From: Rebecca billardiae RCC1528
Taxonomy: Eukaryota > Haptophyta
Direction: 5' to 3'
Assembly (NCBI GenBank): GCA_965240325.2
Contig: OZ251252.1
Span: 496,001-560,000, forward strand
Length of the DNA stretch: 64,000 nucleotides
The notes under the pieces are model-generated. The model was not told where the DNA came from. It saw nothing but the letters and a program-made list of their open reading frames with translations, and did not search any database. The translations under genes and the position numbers were made by a program. Below are positions 1 to 9,861 of the stretch, in pieces; within the stretch, counting starts at the first letter, position 1; the number at the start of each line of letters is the position of its first letter.

Positions 1-142
1 CGCGCTGCGGCGGCCCGCCAGCGCGGCGCGGCCTCCTGGTGGTGGGCCCGGCTGGTGCCGGTGGTGCGGACGGGTTGGCGCTGACGCAGCTTGCCCCGCG
101 TGCACCGCGCGTGGCTATGCGTGCGCCTCCCCGCCCGCGCAG

Positions 143-1215
143 ACGCTGCTGTACCAGCTCCTCCGCGGCGTGGCGTTCTGCCACGACAGGCGCGTGCTGC
201 ACCGCGACCTCAAGCCGCAGAACCTGCTCATCAACAAGGTGCGGACTGGGCGGCGGGGGGCGCACGCGCGCACGCGGGGCATGCGCGACCCGGCGCGCGC
301 GGGCGGAATGCGGGGCGCTGAACACCCCGCTCCCTTCCGTGCGCGCGTCCGCGCTGCCTGCGCCGCCACTGCCGTCGCCGTCGTCGCCGCGCGCGTGCGT
401 GTGCGTGCGCGTGCGTGTGCGTGTGCGCGCAGGATGGCGCCCTGAAGCTTGCGGACTTCGGCCTCGCGCGCGCTTTCGGCATTCCAGTTCGTAGCTACAC
501 ACACGAGGTGCGCACGCGTGCCCGAGCTCGACGCTCGGGACAGCTTGCGCCGGCGCTGGCGCGGCGAGCCGGGGCTGCCCCTCGGCAGGCGCGCGCTCCC
601 GAGCAAGCCCGCGCCGGCGGGTCAGCGCTGACCGCCTCGCTCGGCGCCCGGCGCGCGCTGCGCAGGTGGTCACACTCTGGTACCGCGCCCCGGACGTGCT
701 GATGGGATCCCGCAAGTACTCGACGCCAGTGGACATGTGGTCGGTCGGCTGCATCTTCGGCGAGATCGCGTCGGGCCGGCCGCTCTTCCCGGGCTCGTCG
801 GAGGAGGACCAGCTGATGCGCATCTTCCGACTGCTCGGCACGCCCAACGAGGAGTCGTGGCCGAGCATGGCCGAGCTCCCGGAGTTCAAAACGGACTACC
901 CGCACTACGATGCGCAGCCGCTATCAAAGATCTGCCCGAAGCTGGATGCGGTGGTGCGCGCACGCCTTAGCCGCGCGCTGTGCGCACCGCAGCGCACCTC
1001 GTCCTCGGCCGCGCGCTGAGCCTCGCGCCACGCGGACGCGTGCCGTGCGGCGCCGCCGTGCGCAGGGCCTCGACCTGCTGTCGTGCATGCTAAGATACGA
1101 GCCGTCGTCCAGGATCTCGGCCAAGCAGGCGATGGCTCACCCCTTCTTCGACGACCTCGACCCGGCGTTCAAGAATGGTGCCATGCCCTCCGGCCCTGCC
1201 AGCGGTGCCCGATGA
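143..1215 (+). CDS. CDK5/PHO85-like cyclin-dependent kinase, C-terminal part
   Basis: Serine/threonine kinase of the cyclin-dependent family; only the last ~202 residues are in the window. Exons read as 143-238, 433-507, 666-953 and 1066-1215; introns are 239-432, 508-665 and 954-1065, with donors gtgcgg, gtgcgc, gtgcgc and AG acceptors. Visible motifs are the catalytic loop HRDLKPQN, the DFG segment [12 protein letters not shown], the T-loop [17 protein letters not shown], then [19 protein letters not shown] and [13 protein letters not shown]. The stretch [17 protein letters not shown] and the Pro-Asp of APDVL point to the CDK5/PHO85 branch, yet the T-loop keeps a Thr (YTHE) where animal CDK5 has Ser. 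The Gly-rich loop and the cyclin-binding PSTAIRE helix would lie upstream, so cyclin partner and exact subfamily cannot be read. Bases 1-142 look like intron. The stop at 1213-1215 is sound because the family ends shortly after HPFF. Confidence 0.88.
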
Positions 1216-1838
1216 TCGCGATTTCCACCGCCGCAAGCGTGAGGATGCAGCTGCTCAGGCGCGCACGGCTCGCCCGACCCGACCAGTGCACCGACGGCAC
1301 CTCGAGGCGCACGCGCTCGCCTGTGTGCCACATCACGCCGGCGCCGAACCACGGGCACAGCCGAGTGTCCAATGGCTGCCGCCACAGCGTCAGGCGTCAG
1401 CAGTCGGCACCCCGCGCCCGCGGCGTTGGACGTGACCCGCGGGCGTGCAGACCATCAGACATCATCAGTCCATCACGGATCGCCACGCGCCGCGGCCGAG
1501 CCTCCCGTGCCGCCGCCCGTGCGCGACTCTGCGAGCCGACAGGCCGAGCCGCTCGGCGTGCGCGCGCGTTCCGCTCTGCTCATATGAAATCTGCATCGAC
1601 GACATCTGCGAGGGGAGAGGCCGCCCGGTATTGTCAATGACGAGCCACAACCCACGCCTCATCAGAAAAATCCGCGCCGCAGAGGCGACGACAATTGTTT
1701 ACGACGCGCGCGCGACGACGACGTACGTGATGTATCGTAGTCGTCGTTATTTTTATTATTTGATTTTTCATCGCGCGCATCACCGCGCGCGCGTGTACTG
1801 TATTTTAGCATCAGTCGCGCATATCTTTTCACGCCGCG
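1216..1838. other. intergenic between CDK and WDR6-like gene
   Basis: No supported gene. The first 400 bases are GC-rich and probably hold the kinase 3' UTR. Bases ~1690-1835 become AT-richer, with a T-rich run near 1747-1770 and TGTATTTTAGCA near 1798-1809, which is where a promoter for the downstream gene could lie. No confident TATA box. Confidence 0.4.
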
Positions 1839-4800
1839 ATGGCGGCGGCAACCACCGTCGTCGTCGACGACGACCTCTGTCCATCAATGTTGGAAGAGAG
1901 CCGGACGCCAGCTGCTGATGATGGCGCATGCGCGCACGGTGACTTTGTCGGGCCCGTGACCGCTGTCCACTTTGTCGGCGCCGATGGGCTGCTCGCAGGC
2001 ATCGGGCCGGCCGTGCATGCCTACCCGCAGCTTGGCCACGGCGCGCCCCGCGGCAGCGTGCGGTCGTCACACGTGCTTGCCAGCGCGTGGGTGCACGGGA
2101 TCACCAGCACACGCCCAGACGCGTCATCTGGCGGGCTGACACGTCGCGACCACCTGGTACTCGTGCATGGTGGGCGCGAGTGCGCACTCCTCGCACTCGA
2201 CGAGTCCTCATTCGCACTGCGGCCGCTCTGGCGAGCCACTTTCGCTGCGTGGGTCTTGTCTGCGGCCATCGCCCCGGCGGTTATGCCTGCGCCTGGGGAG
2301 ACTCCTCTGCGAATCAACTTCATCACGAACCGGTCGGAGGTGTGGCGATGCGACCTAGTGCGCGGCTGTGCCGTCCGCATGCAACACAGCGCGATCGAGG
2401 GCGGGTTCCGGGCCGCCGCGTTCTGCATCGCACAGCGGCCCGCCGCTGCGCCGGATGCGGAGGTTGTGCTCACGTCGGGCACTGTGGACGGCACGCTGCT
2501 CTTCTGGACGCCGCGCGCCGCTGGGGCGGCGCACGTGCTGCAAGCCTACGCGGGCGCGCACGACGGCGCCATCTTCGCGTGTGCGTGGCACGCCGCAGGC
2601 GACCGGCTCGCGACGGTCGGCGACGATCGGCGACTTGTCGCATGGGCCTGGGAGGAGCCCGAACGCACCGTGCGGCCTCTCGACGCGTGGTTCGCGCACG
2701 AGGCGCGGCCATGGGCCGTGGCCTTCGTCGACGAGCACACCCTCGTCACGGCGTCCGAGGATTGCACCGCGAAGGTGTGGCGCGTGGGCACGCGCGCACC
2801 CGTGCGCGTGATTCGCGGAATGCAGCACGGGAAGGGGCTGTGGTGCGTGGCTGTGCGCCTCGCCGTGTCTGCCGAGCTGCTGGCTGCGTCGGCGACGCCA
2901 GCCGCGCTCTGCGTTCTCGGTGGCTCGGACTCGAGTGTCCAGCTGTGCGCTCTGAACGTGTTGCAGCACGGCACTGAGTCGGCGGGGGCAGATTCGAAGC
3001 CGACCGCGGCGCTCGACGGTTCGGAGCGGCGCCGCAGGGAGCATACCCACGGCGTGGCTGCGCACGCGCGACTGGCGCTCCCGCCCGGCCTCCCGCCCCG
3101 CCCACCGTGGCTCTCGGCAAGAGGACCGTCCGCCGAAGCGGCTCAGCCAACGCCGGAAGAGAGCAAGCTGCTCGTCAAAGCGATCTCCATCCTGCCGGGC
3201 AGCGAGTGTGCCCTTCTCATCACCTCTGAGGGCTGCGTGTATGCGATCAACCTCGTGACCCCTGCCACTGACGGTGGCGAGCATGCGGAGCCGCGGGCGA
3301 GTGGCCGCATGCCCGCCGACGCGCACACGCGCGCCCTGCGCCTGTTTGTGGCACCCTCTCAGCGCACGTTGTCATCGCTGTCGGCGGCCTGGGACGGCCT
3401 CGCGAGCGGGCGTCACGTTGCCTTCGGCGTGGGCGCCGTCGATGGGTTCGTCCACGTGCTGGCAGTCGACGCATCGGCCCTCGCTGGCGAGCTCCGCAGA
3501 GCAGATGGCGCTGAGCGCTCGTCTTCTGTGCTCGAGTTGCTGGCGTGGCAGGCGCATGGGGCGCGCATCTCTCAGTGCAGTTGGTGCGATCGGCAGGGCA
3601 TCGGCAGCAGCGGCTCGCGCGACACGTTGGCCACAGCTAGCCACGACGGCGGTGGCGCTGACGCCGCGGTGCATCTGTGGGCCTTGCCGCCTCTTTCGCA
3701 CGCCGTGCTTGCGGGGCCCGAGAAGTGCCCAGGCGAGCCACCGGCGCTCTTGTGCACCGTGCAATGCACGGGTTCCGAATGGCCGGCGTGTACCCTTCCT
3801 TTGATGCGCGGCGACGCTGTCGCATGGGGCGCGGCGCGCGGCGGCGTCGTCGGGGTGCGACTACGAAATCCAAACGACGGCACGTGGCGGACTGTCGTTG
3901 CTCGCCGTGCGCACGGGAAGGCGGGCGTGAGCGCGCTCGTCGCGAAGATGCACGCCGATCCTGCCTCCTCGAGCTCGGATGACGGCACGGACACCTTTTT
4001 CTCAGCGGGTGGCAACGGCCGCGTGCTCGAGTTCCGCGTGCACGGCAACCACATCGCAGGCGGCGTTCTTCGGCCCCTGCGCACATTCACGTGTGCCACG
4101 AGCCACATCGAGAGCCTGCTCTGCACAGAGGCGGGGCTGTATGCTATCACGACCGACGAGCACAAGGACGTCCTCCTGTGGGAGTTGCGCTCGTCGGAGC
4201 TTCTGATGCGCGCGAGCGTCGGCAGCTTGCGGCGCGGCCATGCAGTGTGCTTGACTAGGGCGGGCGCGTTGGTGCTGTGCACCGCCAACCGAGCGCTCGT
4301 GCACTGCATCGAGGGGCCGAAGCTTTGCGCGGCGGGCACGCGGCCGGGCGCTGGCGATGCATCTGGCCACATCAGCGTGGCGCCCACGGCGCGGCTGCTG
4401 CGCGCACGGCATCACGCGCACAAGCTGTACGGTGTCTCCGTTTTGGGCAGCTGCCACCCGGCAGGGAGCACCGAGGCGGCGCTCGTGTTTGCGAGCGTCT
4501 CAGAGGACGCGAGCGTACTTTTGACGCAGCATCAGCCCGCGCGAGGCGAGGCAGACGGCGGCGTCGCACACGATCGCATGCTGCCAGCAAGCGATCCGCT
4601 GCGCGGCCACTTCTGCCCAGTGCGCGCGCTGGCAAGCTCGCAGATGGTGCCCATGGGCGACTCCGGATTCTCGGTGAACCTCGAGCACGACTCGCGTATC
4701 GTGCTTGTGAGCGCAGGAGGACGCGAGTCCCTGAGGGCGTGGCTCGTGACGGGCGCACCTGTTGCAGCTGCAACGGACGCAGCAGCCGCCGAGTGTGATT

Positions 4801-5915
4801 CGCCCGAGCCTGGCCTGCGTGCCATCGAGGTGGCGCGTGATGACGCGAGCTCGCGCACTGTGCGCGGCGCGAACGCGCCAGAAAGCAAGCTCCTCTCCGT
4901 TGGCATCCTGCGGCTGCACGCCTCGTTCGCCCCTATGCCTACGGCTGGGCCCGAGGCGTTTCTGGTCGCCACGGGCTCCTCGACAGGGATCATACAGACC
5001 ATCTCCCTGTGGCCTTTGGAAGGGCGCATGCAGCGCATCGCCGCCTTGCAGCCGCGCGGCGGCCCCGTGCTTTGCATCGCCATGGTGCAGGCTACCTTCA
5101 GCGGCCACGGAGCCATCGGCAACATCGACACCACCGGTGCGCACATTGTCGGCACGGCGCTGCTGTTGGCAGGTACCACAGATGGCTTGCTGCGCGCTTT
5201 CGACGTCACATCGTGCGCAAGGAGCGCGGCGGGGGCAACCAGCGCACGCTCTCCGTGCATCGTGCCAGTGCTGGCGGTGAGGCTGCACGCGATGGGCACA
5301 AACTGCGTGCACGTGCGCCCAGCGTGCAGCAGTGTCACCTCCGACGGCGCACAGTACTTTCATGTCGCGACGGGAGGGGACGACCAAGCTGTCGGGCTCA
5401 GCACGCTTTCCATGCGCACGGCAGAGGTGGGCGGGCCTGCGAGTGGCGGTGTCACAGCTGCGTGTGCTCCGTCCGCTTCTGCCGATGGCGGTGACAGTGA
5501 ACCGCAGCCGCCGCACTGCGTCGTTGGGTTGCGCGGCGCGACGCGCGTGACGTGTGCGCACGGCGCGTCAGTTCGTGGCGTGCACGTCCTTTCCCACAGC
5601 GGCGATGTCCTCACCGTTGGCCCCGACCAGCTCCTCATCGTCTGGCGGGTCAACTGGGACATGCTGCAGCCCGTCATTGGCACCGAGCCTGGGCCGCTGC
5701 ATGTCGTCGAGTGGGATGCGCGCGTGAGCATCTCGAGGTCACCTGCCCGTGCCCGCGCGTGCTTTCCTACTGCAGTGCAGCACGCCAGCGCGTTAGACGC
5801 CTGCGTTCTCGAGAGTGATGCCAACGCGCCGTGCGTGCGCGCAATCGTCGCAGGCGAAGGGGTCGAGGTGATCAATTTGCCGGACAGCGTCGTCAACGCC
5901 TTCAGCCTTGACTGA
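1839..5915 (+). CDS. WDR6/Trm734-like WD40 repeat protein
   Basis: Intronless 1,358-residue protein made of many degenerate WD40 blades. It resembles the WDR6 (animal) / Rtt10-Trm734 (yeast) family. Family knowledge: these proteins partner the FTSJ1/Trm7 methyltransferase that 2'-O-methylates the tRNA wobble base, and they act in the cytoplasm. Support: the N-terminus has the family-like start VTAVHFVGADGLLAGIGPAV; residues ~245-335 contain DGAIFACAWHAAGDRLATVG, the HEARPW element and TLVTASEDCTAKVWRV followed by HGKGLWCVAV; the C-terminus has LHAMGTNCVHV, VATGGDDQAVGL and GDVLTVGPDQLLIVWRV. The protein is longer than human WDR6 (~1,120 residues), the excess being Ala/Gly-rich loops. The ATG at 1839 has a purine at -3 (gccgcgATGg). 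Another large WD40 scaffold cannot be fully excluded. Confidence 0.8.
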   Translation: MAAATTVVVDDDLCPSMLEESRTPAADDGACAHGDFVGPVTAVHFVGADGLLAGIGPAVHAYPQLGHGAPRGSVRSSHVLASAWVHGITSTRPDASSGGLTRRDHLVLVHGGRECALLALDESSFALRPLWRATFAAWVLSAAIAPAVMPAPGETPLRINFITNRSEVWRCDLVRGCAVRMQHSAIEGGFRAAAFCIAQRPAAAPDAEVVLTSGTVDGTLLFWTPRAAGAAHVLQAYAGAHDGAIFACAWHAAGDRLATVGDDRRLVAWAWEEPERTVRPLDAWFAHEARPWAVAFVDEHTLVTASEDCTAKVWRVGTRAPVRVIRGMQHGKGLWCVAVRLAVSAELLAASATPAALCVLGGSDSSVQLCALNVLQHGTESAGADSKPTAALDGSERRRREHTHGVAAHARLALPPGLPPRPPWLSARGPSAEAAQPTPEESKLLVKAISILPGSECALLITSEGCVYAINLVTPATDGGEHAEPRASGRMPADAHTRALRLFVAPSQRTLSSLSAAWDGLASGRHVAFGVGAVDGFVHVLAVDASALAGELRRADGAERSSSVLELLAWQAHGARISQCSWCDRQGIGSSGSRDTLATASHDGGGADAAVHLWALPPLSHAVLAGPEKCPGEPPALLCTVQCTGSEWPACTLPLMRGDAVAWGAARGGVVGVRLRNPNDGTWRTVVARRAHGKAGVSALVAKMHADPASSSSDDGTDTFFSAGGNGRVLEFRVHGNHIAGGVLRPLRTFTCATSHIESLLCTEAGLYAITTDEHKDVLLWELRSSELLMRASVGSLRRGHAVCLTRAGALVLCTANRALVHCIEGPKLCAAGTRPGAGDASGHISVAPTARLLRARHHAHKLYGVSVLGSCHPAGSTEAALVFASVSEDASVLLTQHQPARGEADGGVAHDRMLPASDPLRGHFCPVRALASSQMVPMGDSGFSVNLEHDSRIVLVSAGGRESLRAWLVTGAPVAAATDAAAAECDSPEPGLRAIEVARDDASSRTVRGANAPESKLLSVGILRLHASFAPMPTAGPEAFLVATGSSTGIIQTISLWPLEGRMQRIAALQPRGGPVLCIAMVQATFSGHGAIGNIDTTGAHIVGTALLLAGTTDGLLRAFDVTSCARSAAGATSARSPCIVPVLAVRLHAMGTNCVHVRPACSSVTSDGAQYFHVATGGDDQAVGLSTLSMRTAEVGGPASGGVTAACAPSASADGGDSEPQPPHCVVGLRGATRVTCAHGASVRGVHVLSHSGDVLTVGPDQLLIVWRVNWDMLQPVIGTEPGPLHVVEWDARVSISRSPARARACFPTAVQHASALDACVLESDANAPCVRAIVAGEGVEVINLPDSVVNAFSLD

Positions 5916-6411
5916 TCCGCCGTTCCCTGAAATCTGATCAACCGTGGGAGCAAGGGGGTGGGAGAGAGTGGACGCGCCGGACAAAGCGCGCAAGCTTGCA
6001 GTCGGCGCGCACGCTGAAAGCTACTGCAGCGTGCGGCGGGCGGTCTGTGTACTCACGCCATGGAGAGCGGTTCTAGAGTGCAATTATCGCAGCATGTCGA
6101 CCCACTGTAAACCCCTGCTCGTCTATTCGCGCGGGTTCGTTCACATTGGACGAAATGAAGCCGGCGCGACGCGACCGCCAATGTGATGACGAATTGTGGC
6201 ACGGGCGGACTCGCGTTCGCAACTCACGCCACACATCACTGCTCACACCTTCGGCCGAGGCCTTGTGAAGGAGCGCGAACACGCCTGGTTTGTGTTCTAG
6301 GACGTGATAACTGACCAGCGCTGACAAGCAAGACTGGCAGACCTGAGCTCGGCGCACACTCAGACACGGTCTTCTCTTGATAACAGGCGCAACGCCACTG
6401 CTGAGCACGCA
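5916..6411. other. convergent intergenic region
   Basis: About 500 bp between the 3' ends of the WDR6-like gene (+) and the helicase (-). Mixed composition; no convincing reading frame, RNA gene or poly(A) signal of the AATAAA type was seen. Probably both 3' UTRs. Confidence 0.4.
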
Positions 6412-8088
6412 TCAGGACAATCCGCTGCCGGCTGCCGTCTTCATCAGCATGCGCAGGTCGACTTCCTCGATGGTGATGCCAAGCTCACGCCTCAGGGTGG
6501 CGATCACCGGCTGGCGTGCGGGTGGCACAATGGAGACGACCGTGCCTCGCCGCCCCTGCCGGCCCGTGCGGCCGGCGAGATGCACGTACGCGTCGACGCT
6601 CCGCGGCAGCTGCTGCACAATCACGGCGTCTACGGCGTGCAGGTCTAGGCCACGAGCGGCGCTTTCCGTCGTGACGACGAGCGGCACCGCTGCGCGGCGC
6701 GCGAAGGCGTTGGCGAGCTTGCCGCGCTGCACGCGTGCGCGCGAGAGCACATCGCCGCCTGCCGCGGCTGCGCGTTCGTGATCACCCAGCCCGAGCACGC
6801 GGTGCAACGCAACGGCGCTCGGAAAGCCACCGTCGCGCAGCGCGTCGACCGCGGCGCGCACCGACGCGTCGTCGGGGATGACCACGACGGGCGCCTCGGC
6901 CGAGAGCTCGGCCAGAGCTGCGAGAACGCCGAGCATCGACGCGCTCTTCGGCCCGTCTTTCACGAGGTAGGCTACGTGGCGGATGGTCGAGGGCAGCGTG
7001 ACGCTTGCCGCGCCGCGGCGCACGAGCCTGCGATTCGAGTGCGGCGCGTCGGCGCCCGCGACCGTGAACGCACCGACCTGCGATGCAGCGATGCTATCCG
7101 CCGCAGCGCGCTTGGCACCTCCAGCTCCGCCGTCGGGGCGTGCTCGCCGCCCGCGCGGGAGGCCCACGGCCGCAGCAACGCGCTCGCAGACGCCGCGGTC
7201 GAGCGTGGCTGAGGCCAGCACCAGCTGAGGCAGCGGCGAGCGGGCGAGCGCGGCATCAGCAGCCTCGCCACTACGCGTGTACCGCGACGCCAACTTCGCC
7301 AGCAGCTGCTCGATCGGCCGGCGCTGCGCGAGCCGGCGCTCTGCGGCGTGCATGCCTGGCGCGCCACCACCAGCCACGCGCGGGCGCGCGCCGGCGCGGA
7401 TCGGCGTGCGCTTTCCCGGTGGCGATCCGCGCGAGCCGGCACGCTGGGGCACGGGCGCACGCGCGGCGACGGTCGGCGGCAGCATCAAGTCCACCTCGTC
7501 GAGGACGACTGTCGCCAGGCGCGCCAGGCGCGCCCAGCGTCGCTCTGCTTGGCCGAGCACGTCACGCAGCTGCTTGGCGGTGCCCACCAGGACGGGGCCG
7601 CGGTAGCCGTCGAGCGCGCGGCGCTGCGTGTCGAGGTCCTGGACGCCATCTTGCGCGAGCACGAGCGGCGGGCGGTCGCACAGCTGCTCGACCACCGCCC
7701 CGAGCTGCACGGCGAGCTCGACCGTCGGCGTCACAACCAGCACGCGGATGTCGTCGCCCGCGTGCGCGCCCGAGAGCCGCGCGAGGGCGGGCACGACGAA
7801 GGCGAGTGTCTTGCCTGTGCCCGTCGGCGAGTGTATGGCCACATGCCCGCCCTCGAGCACGCGGCTCAGCGCCTGGCCCTGGATGGGCGTGGGCCGCCCG
7901 TAGCCCGCCGCGACAAGCCGCGCGCGCAGCTCAGCGGGCACGTCCTCGGGCCAGTGGGCGGCGGCGGCGGCGCCGAGCATGGCTGGGCAGCGTCGTGCGC
8001 GCAACAGCTCGCGGCGGACGGAGACGCTCGCGTGCGCACGGCATCCCGCCAGAAATGCGAGCACCAGGATGGAACACCGCCCCGGCAT
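6412..8088 (-). CDS. DEAD-box RNA helicase, probably organelle-targeted
   Basis: ATP-dependent RNA helicase of 558 residues with both RecA-like domains. Visible motifs in order: Q motif GYGRPTPIQ (~62-70), motif I SPTGTGKT (87-94), TPTVELAVQ (motif Ia), motif II DEVD (197-200, a DExD variant of DEAD), motif III SAT (293-295), motif V TTESAARGLDL and motif VI HLAGRTGRQGRRG. Some 85 Arg/Gly/Pro-rich residues sit between motifs II and III, longer than usual. The chosen ATG (8088) is the first in frame; the frame is open further upstream only through non-ATG codons. The leader MPGRCSILVLAFLAGCRAHA looks like a signal peptide, followed by an Arg-rich stretch. That is the bipartite pattern of proteins sent to complex plastids, so plastid import is plausible but inferred. 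It shares a 105-bp divergent spacer with the EngB-like gene. Confidence 0.88.
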   Translation of the reverse strand: MPGRCSILVLAFLAGCRAHASVSVRRELLRARRCPAMLGAAAAAHWPEDVPAELRARLVAAGYGRPTPIQGQALSRVLEGGHVAIHSPTGTGKTLAFVVPALARLSGAHAGDDIRVLVVTPTVELAVQLGAVVEQLCDRPPLVLAQDGVQDLDTQRRALDGYRGPVLVGTAKQLRDVLGQAERRWARLARLATVVLDEVDLMLPPTVAARAPVPQRAGSRGSPPGKRTPIRAGARPRVAGGGAPGMHAAERRLAQRRPIEQLLAKLASRYTRSGEAADAALARSPLPQLVLASATLDRGVCERVAAAVGLPRGRRARPDGGAGGAKRAAADSIAASQVGAFTVAGADAPHSNRRLVRRGAASVTLPSTIRHVAYLVKDGPKSASMLGVLAALAELSAEAPVVVIPDDASVRAAVDALRDGGFPSAVALHRVLGLGDHERAAAAGGDVLSRARVQRGKLANAFARRAAVPLVVTTESAARGLDLHAVDAVIVQQLPRSVDAYVHLAGRTGRQGRRGTVVSIVPPARQPVIATLRRELGITIEEVDLRMLMKTAAGSGLS

Positions 8089-8193
8089 GGCCGGCCGCGC
8101 GCGGCTGGGGCCAAGGCAGTGAAGGCACGTGCCGTTTGCCGCAGCCGACTCCTTCTGGGTCGGCAACGTCGTCGGCCGGCCGTGGAAAGCAGC
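8089..8193. promoter_or_regulatory. shared divergent promoter, helicase / EngB-like GTPase
   Basis: Only 105 bp separate the start codons of two head-to-head genes, so both promoters and 5' UTRs must fit here or overlap the coding regions. The sequence is GC-rich and no TATA element is visible. Assigned from gene arrangement alone. Confidence 0.5.
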
Positions 8194-9861
8194 ATGGCCG
8201 TCCTAACCCGCGCTCTCGCGCGGCCGCGCGCGTCTCTGGGTGCCATGCCGATGCTCTTCGCCGTCGCCTCCGCGGCGAGGTCGCCCGTCGGAGCCTCTGC
8301 GCTTCTTGCGGTGCGCCCGGCCGCGTCGCACGCGCACGTGCGCGCGGGCGGCGCGCGCTCGGGCCGCGCGCCGCGGCAGCCGCGAGGCGGCGTGGCCGCT
8401 GCCGTCGTGATGCGGCCCTCCGACGAGCAGAGCGAGCTGTCGGCGGCGGGCGCGGCGACAGCCCGCGATCGGCCGCCGGTGCCACTACCGCGCGCGCCCA
8501 AGGAGCTCGACGCGTTCTGCGCGGCGTGCGTGCAGGCGGGCGCGCCGCGCAAGCTGTCGCGCGCGTACACGCACGCGCTCGAGGGCGATGCGTTCGCCGA
8601 GCCGTGGGCGCTGGACCGGGTGGTGCGCGCGCTGATCAAGCTGTCGCGCGAGGACCTGGCGGCTGAGGTGCACGCCGCCCACCACGCCGCGTGCGCCGGC
8701 GCGCCCGGCCCGAGCGCCGAGTGGTGCGAGGCGAGCCAGCGCGTCGTGCGCGCGTGCGTGCGCGCCTCGCAGCTGGACGCGGCCGAGGGCGCGTGGGCGC
8801 GCGTGGCGCACGCGGCGGCCACGGGCGCGCTGGGCGAGCGCGCGGACGCGCTGCGCGCCGCGATCGTGCCCTCGCTCGCCTGCGCCCACCTGCGCAACGG
8901 TGACGAGCGCCGCGCGCTCTCGCTGCTCGCCGAGCTGCCGGCGGGGCGTGGCGCGGCCGCGGTGTCCGCTCGCTCGTGGGCCGAGCTCGTGCGCTGGTTC
9001 GGCAAGTGCGCGTGCTTCGAGGGCGTGCACGCCACGCTCGTGCGGATGGAGGACGCGGGCGTCGAGCCGAGCAGCGAGGCGAACGAGTTCCTCGGCAGCG
9101 CCGCCGTGAAGAGCGTCGAGTTCCTCACCGGCGCCGTCGACATCGCCGGGCTGCCCGCGCCGGGGTGCTTGCTCGAGGCCGCGTTTGTGGGGCGGTCCAA
9201 CGTGGGCAAGTCGTCGCTGCTCAACATGCTCACCGCGCGCAGGGCGGTGGCGTACACGTCGAGCACGCCGGGGAAGACGCAGCAGTTCAACTACTTCGGC
9301 GTGAACACGCAGGAGCCCCCGGGGCGCGCGCACGCGCGCTTCCTGCTCGCAGACCTGCCGGGCGTGGGCTACGCCAAGGTGCCGCGCGCGCTGCGGCAGG
9401 GCTGGGAGGGGCTGTTCGCGGCGTACCTGCAGGACCGCCACTGCCTCAGGCTGGTGTGCCACCTCGTCGACGGCAACCACGGCGTGAAGCCCGCGGACCT
9501 CGAGCTCATGGGCGCCGTCGCGGCCAACCTGCCCCCCGCGCGGGGCACGGTGTACGCCGTCGTGCTCACCAAGCTCGACCGGCCGGCCGCGCGCAAGAAG
9601 ATCACGGCCGCGCGCGCGAGCGCGAGCGGGGGAGCGAACGCGCCCGCCGCCGCGCGCGTGCGCGCGCCGCCGGCGATCGAGCAGCAGGTGCGCACGGCGC
9701 TCGCCGACGCGGGCCTGCCTGCCGACACGCCCATCCTCGCCACCTCCGCCAAGGACAGGCGCGGGCGCGCGGCGCTGTGGCGGCTGCTCGGCACCGAGCT
9801 GCTCGGGCTGCCGAGCACGTTTGCTGATGCCGCCCAGGGCGGAGCCGCCGCTGACGGCTGA
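8194..9861 (+). CDS. EngB/YihA-family GTPase with helical PPR-like N-terminal domain
   Basis: A 555-residue protein. Residues ~305-540 form an EngB (YihA/YsxC) GTPase: G1 GRSNVGKSS (~332), the switch-I segment TSSTPGKTQQFNYF, G3 DLPGVGYAKV (~387), G4 TKLD (~459) and G5 SAK (~519). EngB proteins assist assembly of the large subunit of bacterial-type ribosomes. Residues ~105-300 are helical, with pairs of short helices and at least one PPR-like motif (CFEGVHATLVRMEDAGVEPS). This domain is absent from bacterial EngB (~200 residues). The N-terminus (~1-60) is rich in Ala, Arg and Ser with few acidic residues, as in organelle presequences; plastid versus mitochondrion is not decidable. Start: ATG 8194; an alternative ATG lies 17 codons later. 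No intron. Head-to-head with a helicase that may act in the same process. Confidence 0.87.
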   Translation: MAVLTRALARPRASLGAMPMLFAVASAARSPVGASALLAVRPAASHAHVRAGGARSGRAPRQPRGGVAAAVVMRPSDEQSELSAAGAATARDRPPVPLPRAPKELDAFCAACVQAGAPRKLSRAYTHALEGDAFAEPWALDRVVRALIKLSREDLAAEVHAAHHAACAGAPGPSAEWCEASQRVVRACVRASQLDAAEGAWARVAHAAATGALGERADALRAAIVPSLACAHLRNGDERRALSLLAELPAGRGAAAVSARSWAELVRWFGKCACFEGVHATLVRMEDAGVEPSSEANEFLGSAAVKSVEFLTGAVDIAGLPAPGCLLEAAFVGRSNVGKSSLLNMLTARRAVAYTSSTPGKTQQFNYFGVNTQEPPGRAHARFLLADLPGVGYAKVPRALRQGWEGLFAAYLQDRHCLRLVCHLVDGNHGVKPADLELMGAVAANLPPARGTVYAVVLTKLDRPAARKKITAARASASGGANAPAAARVRAPPAIEQQVRTALADAGLPADTPILATSAKDRRGRAALWRLLGTELLGLPSTFADAAQGGAAADG

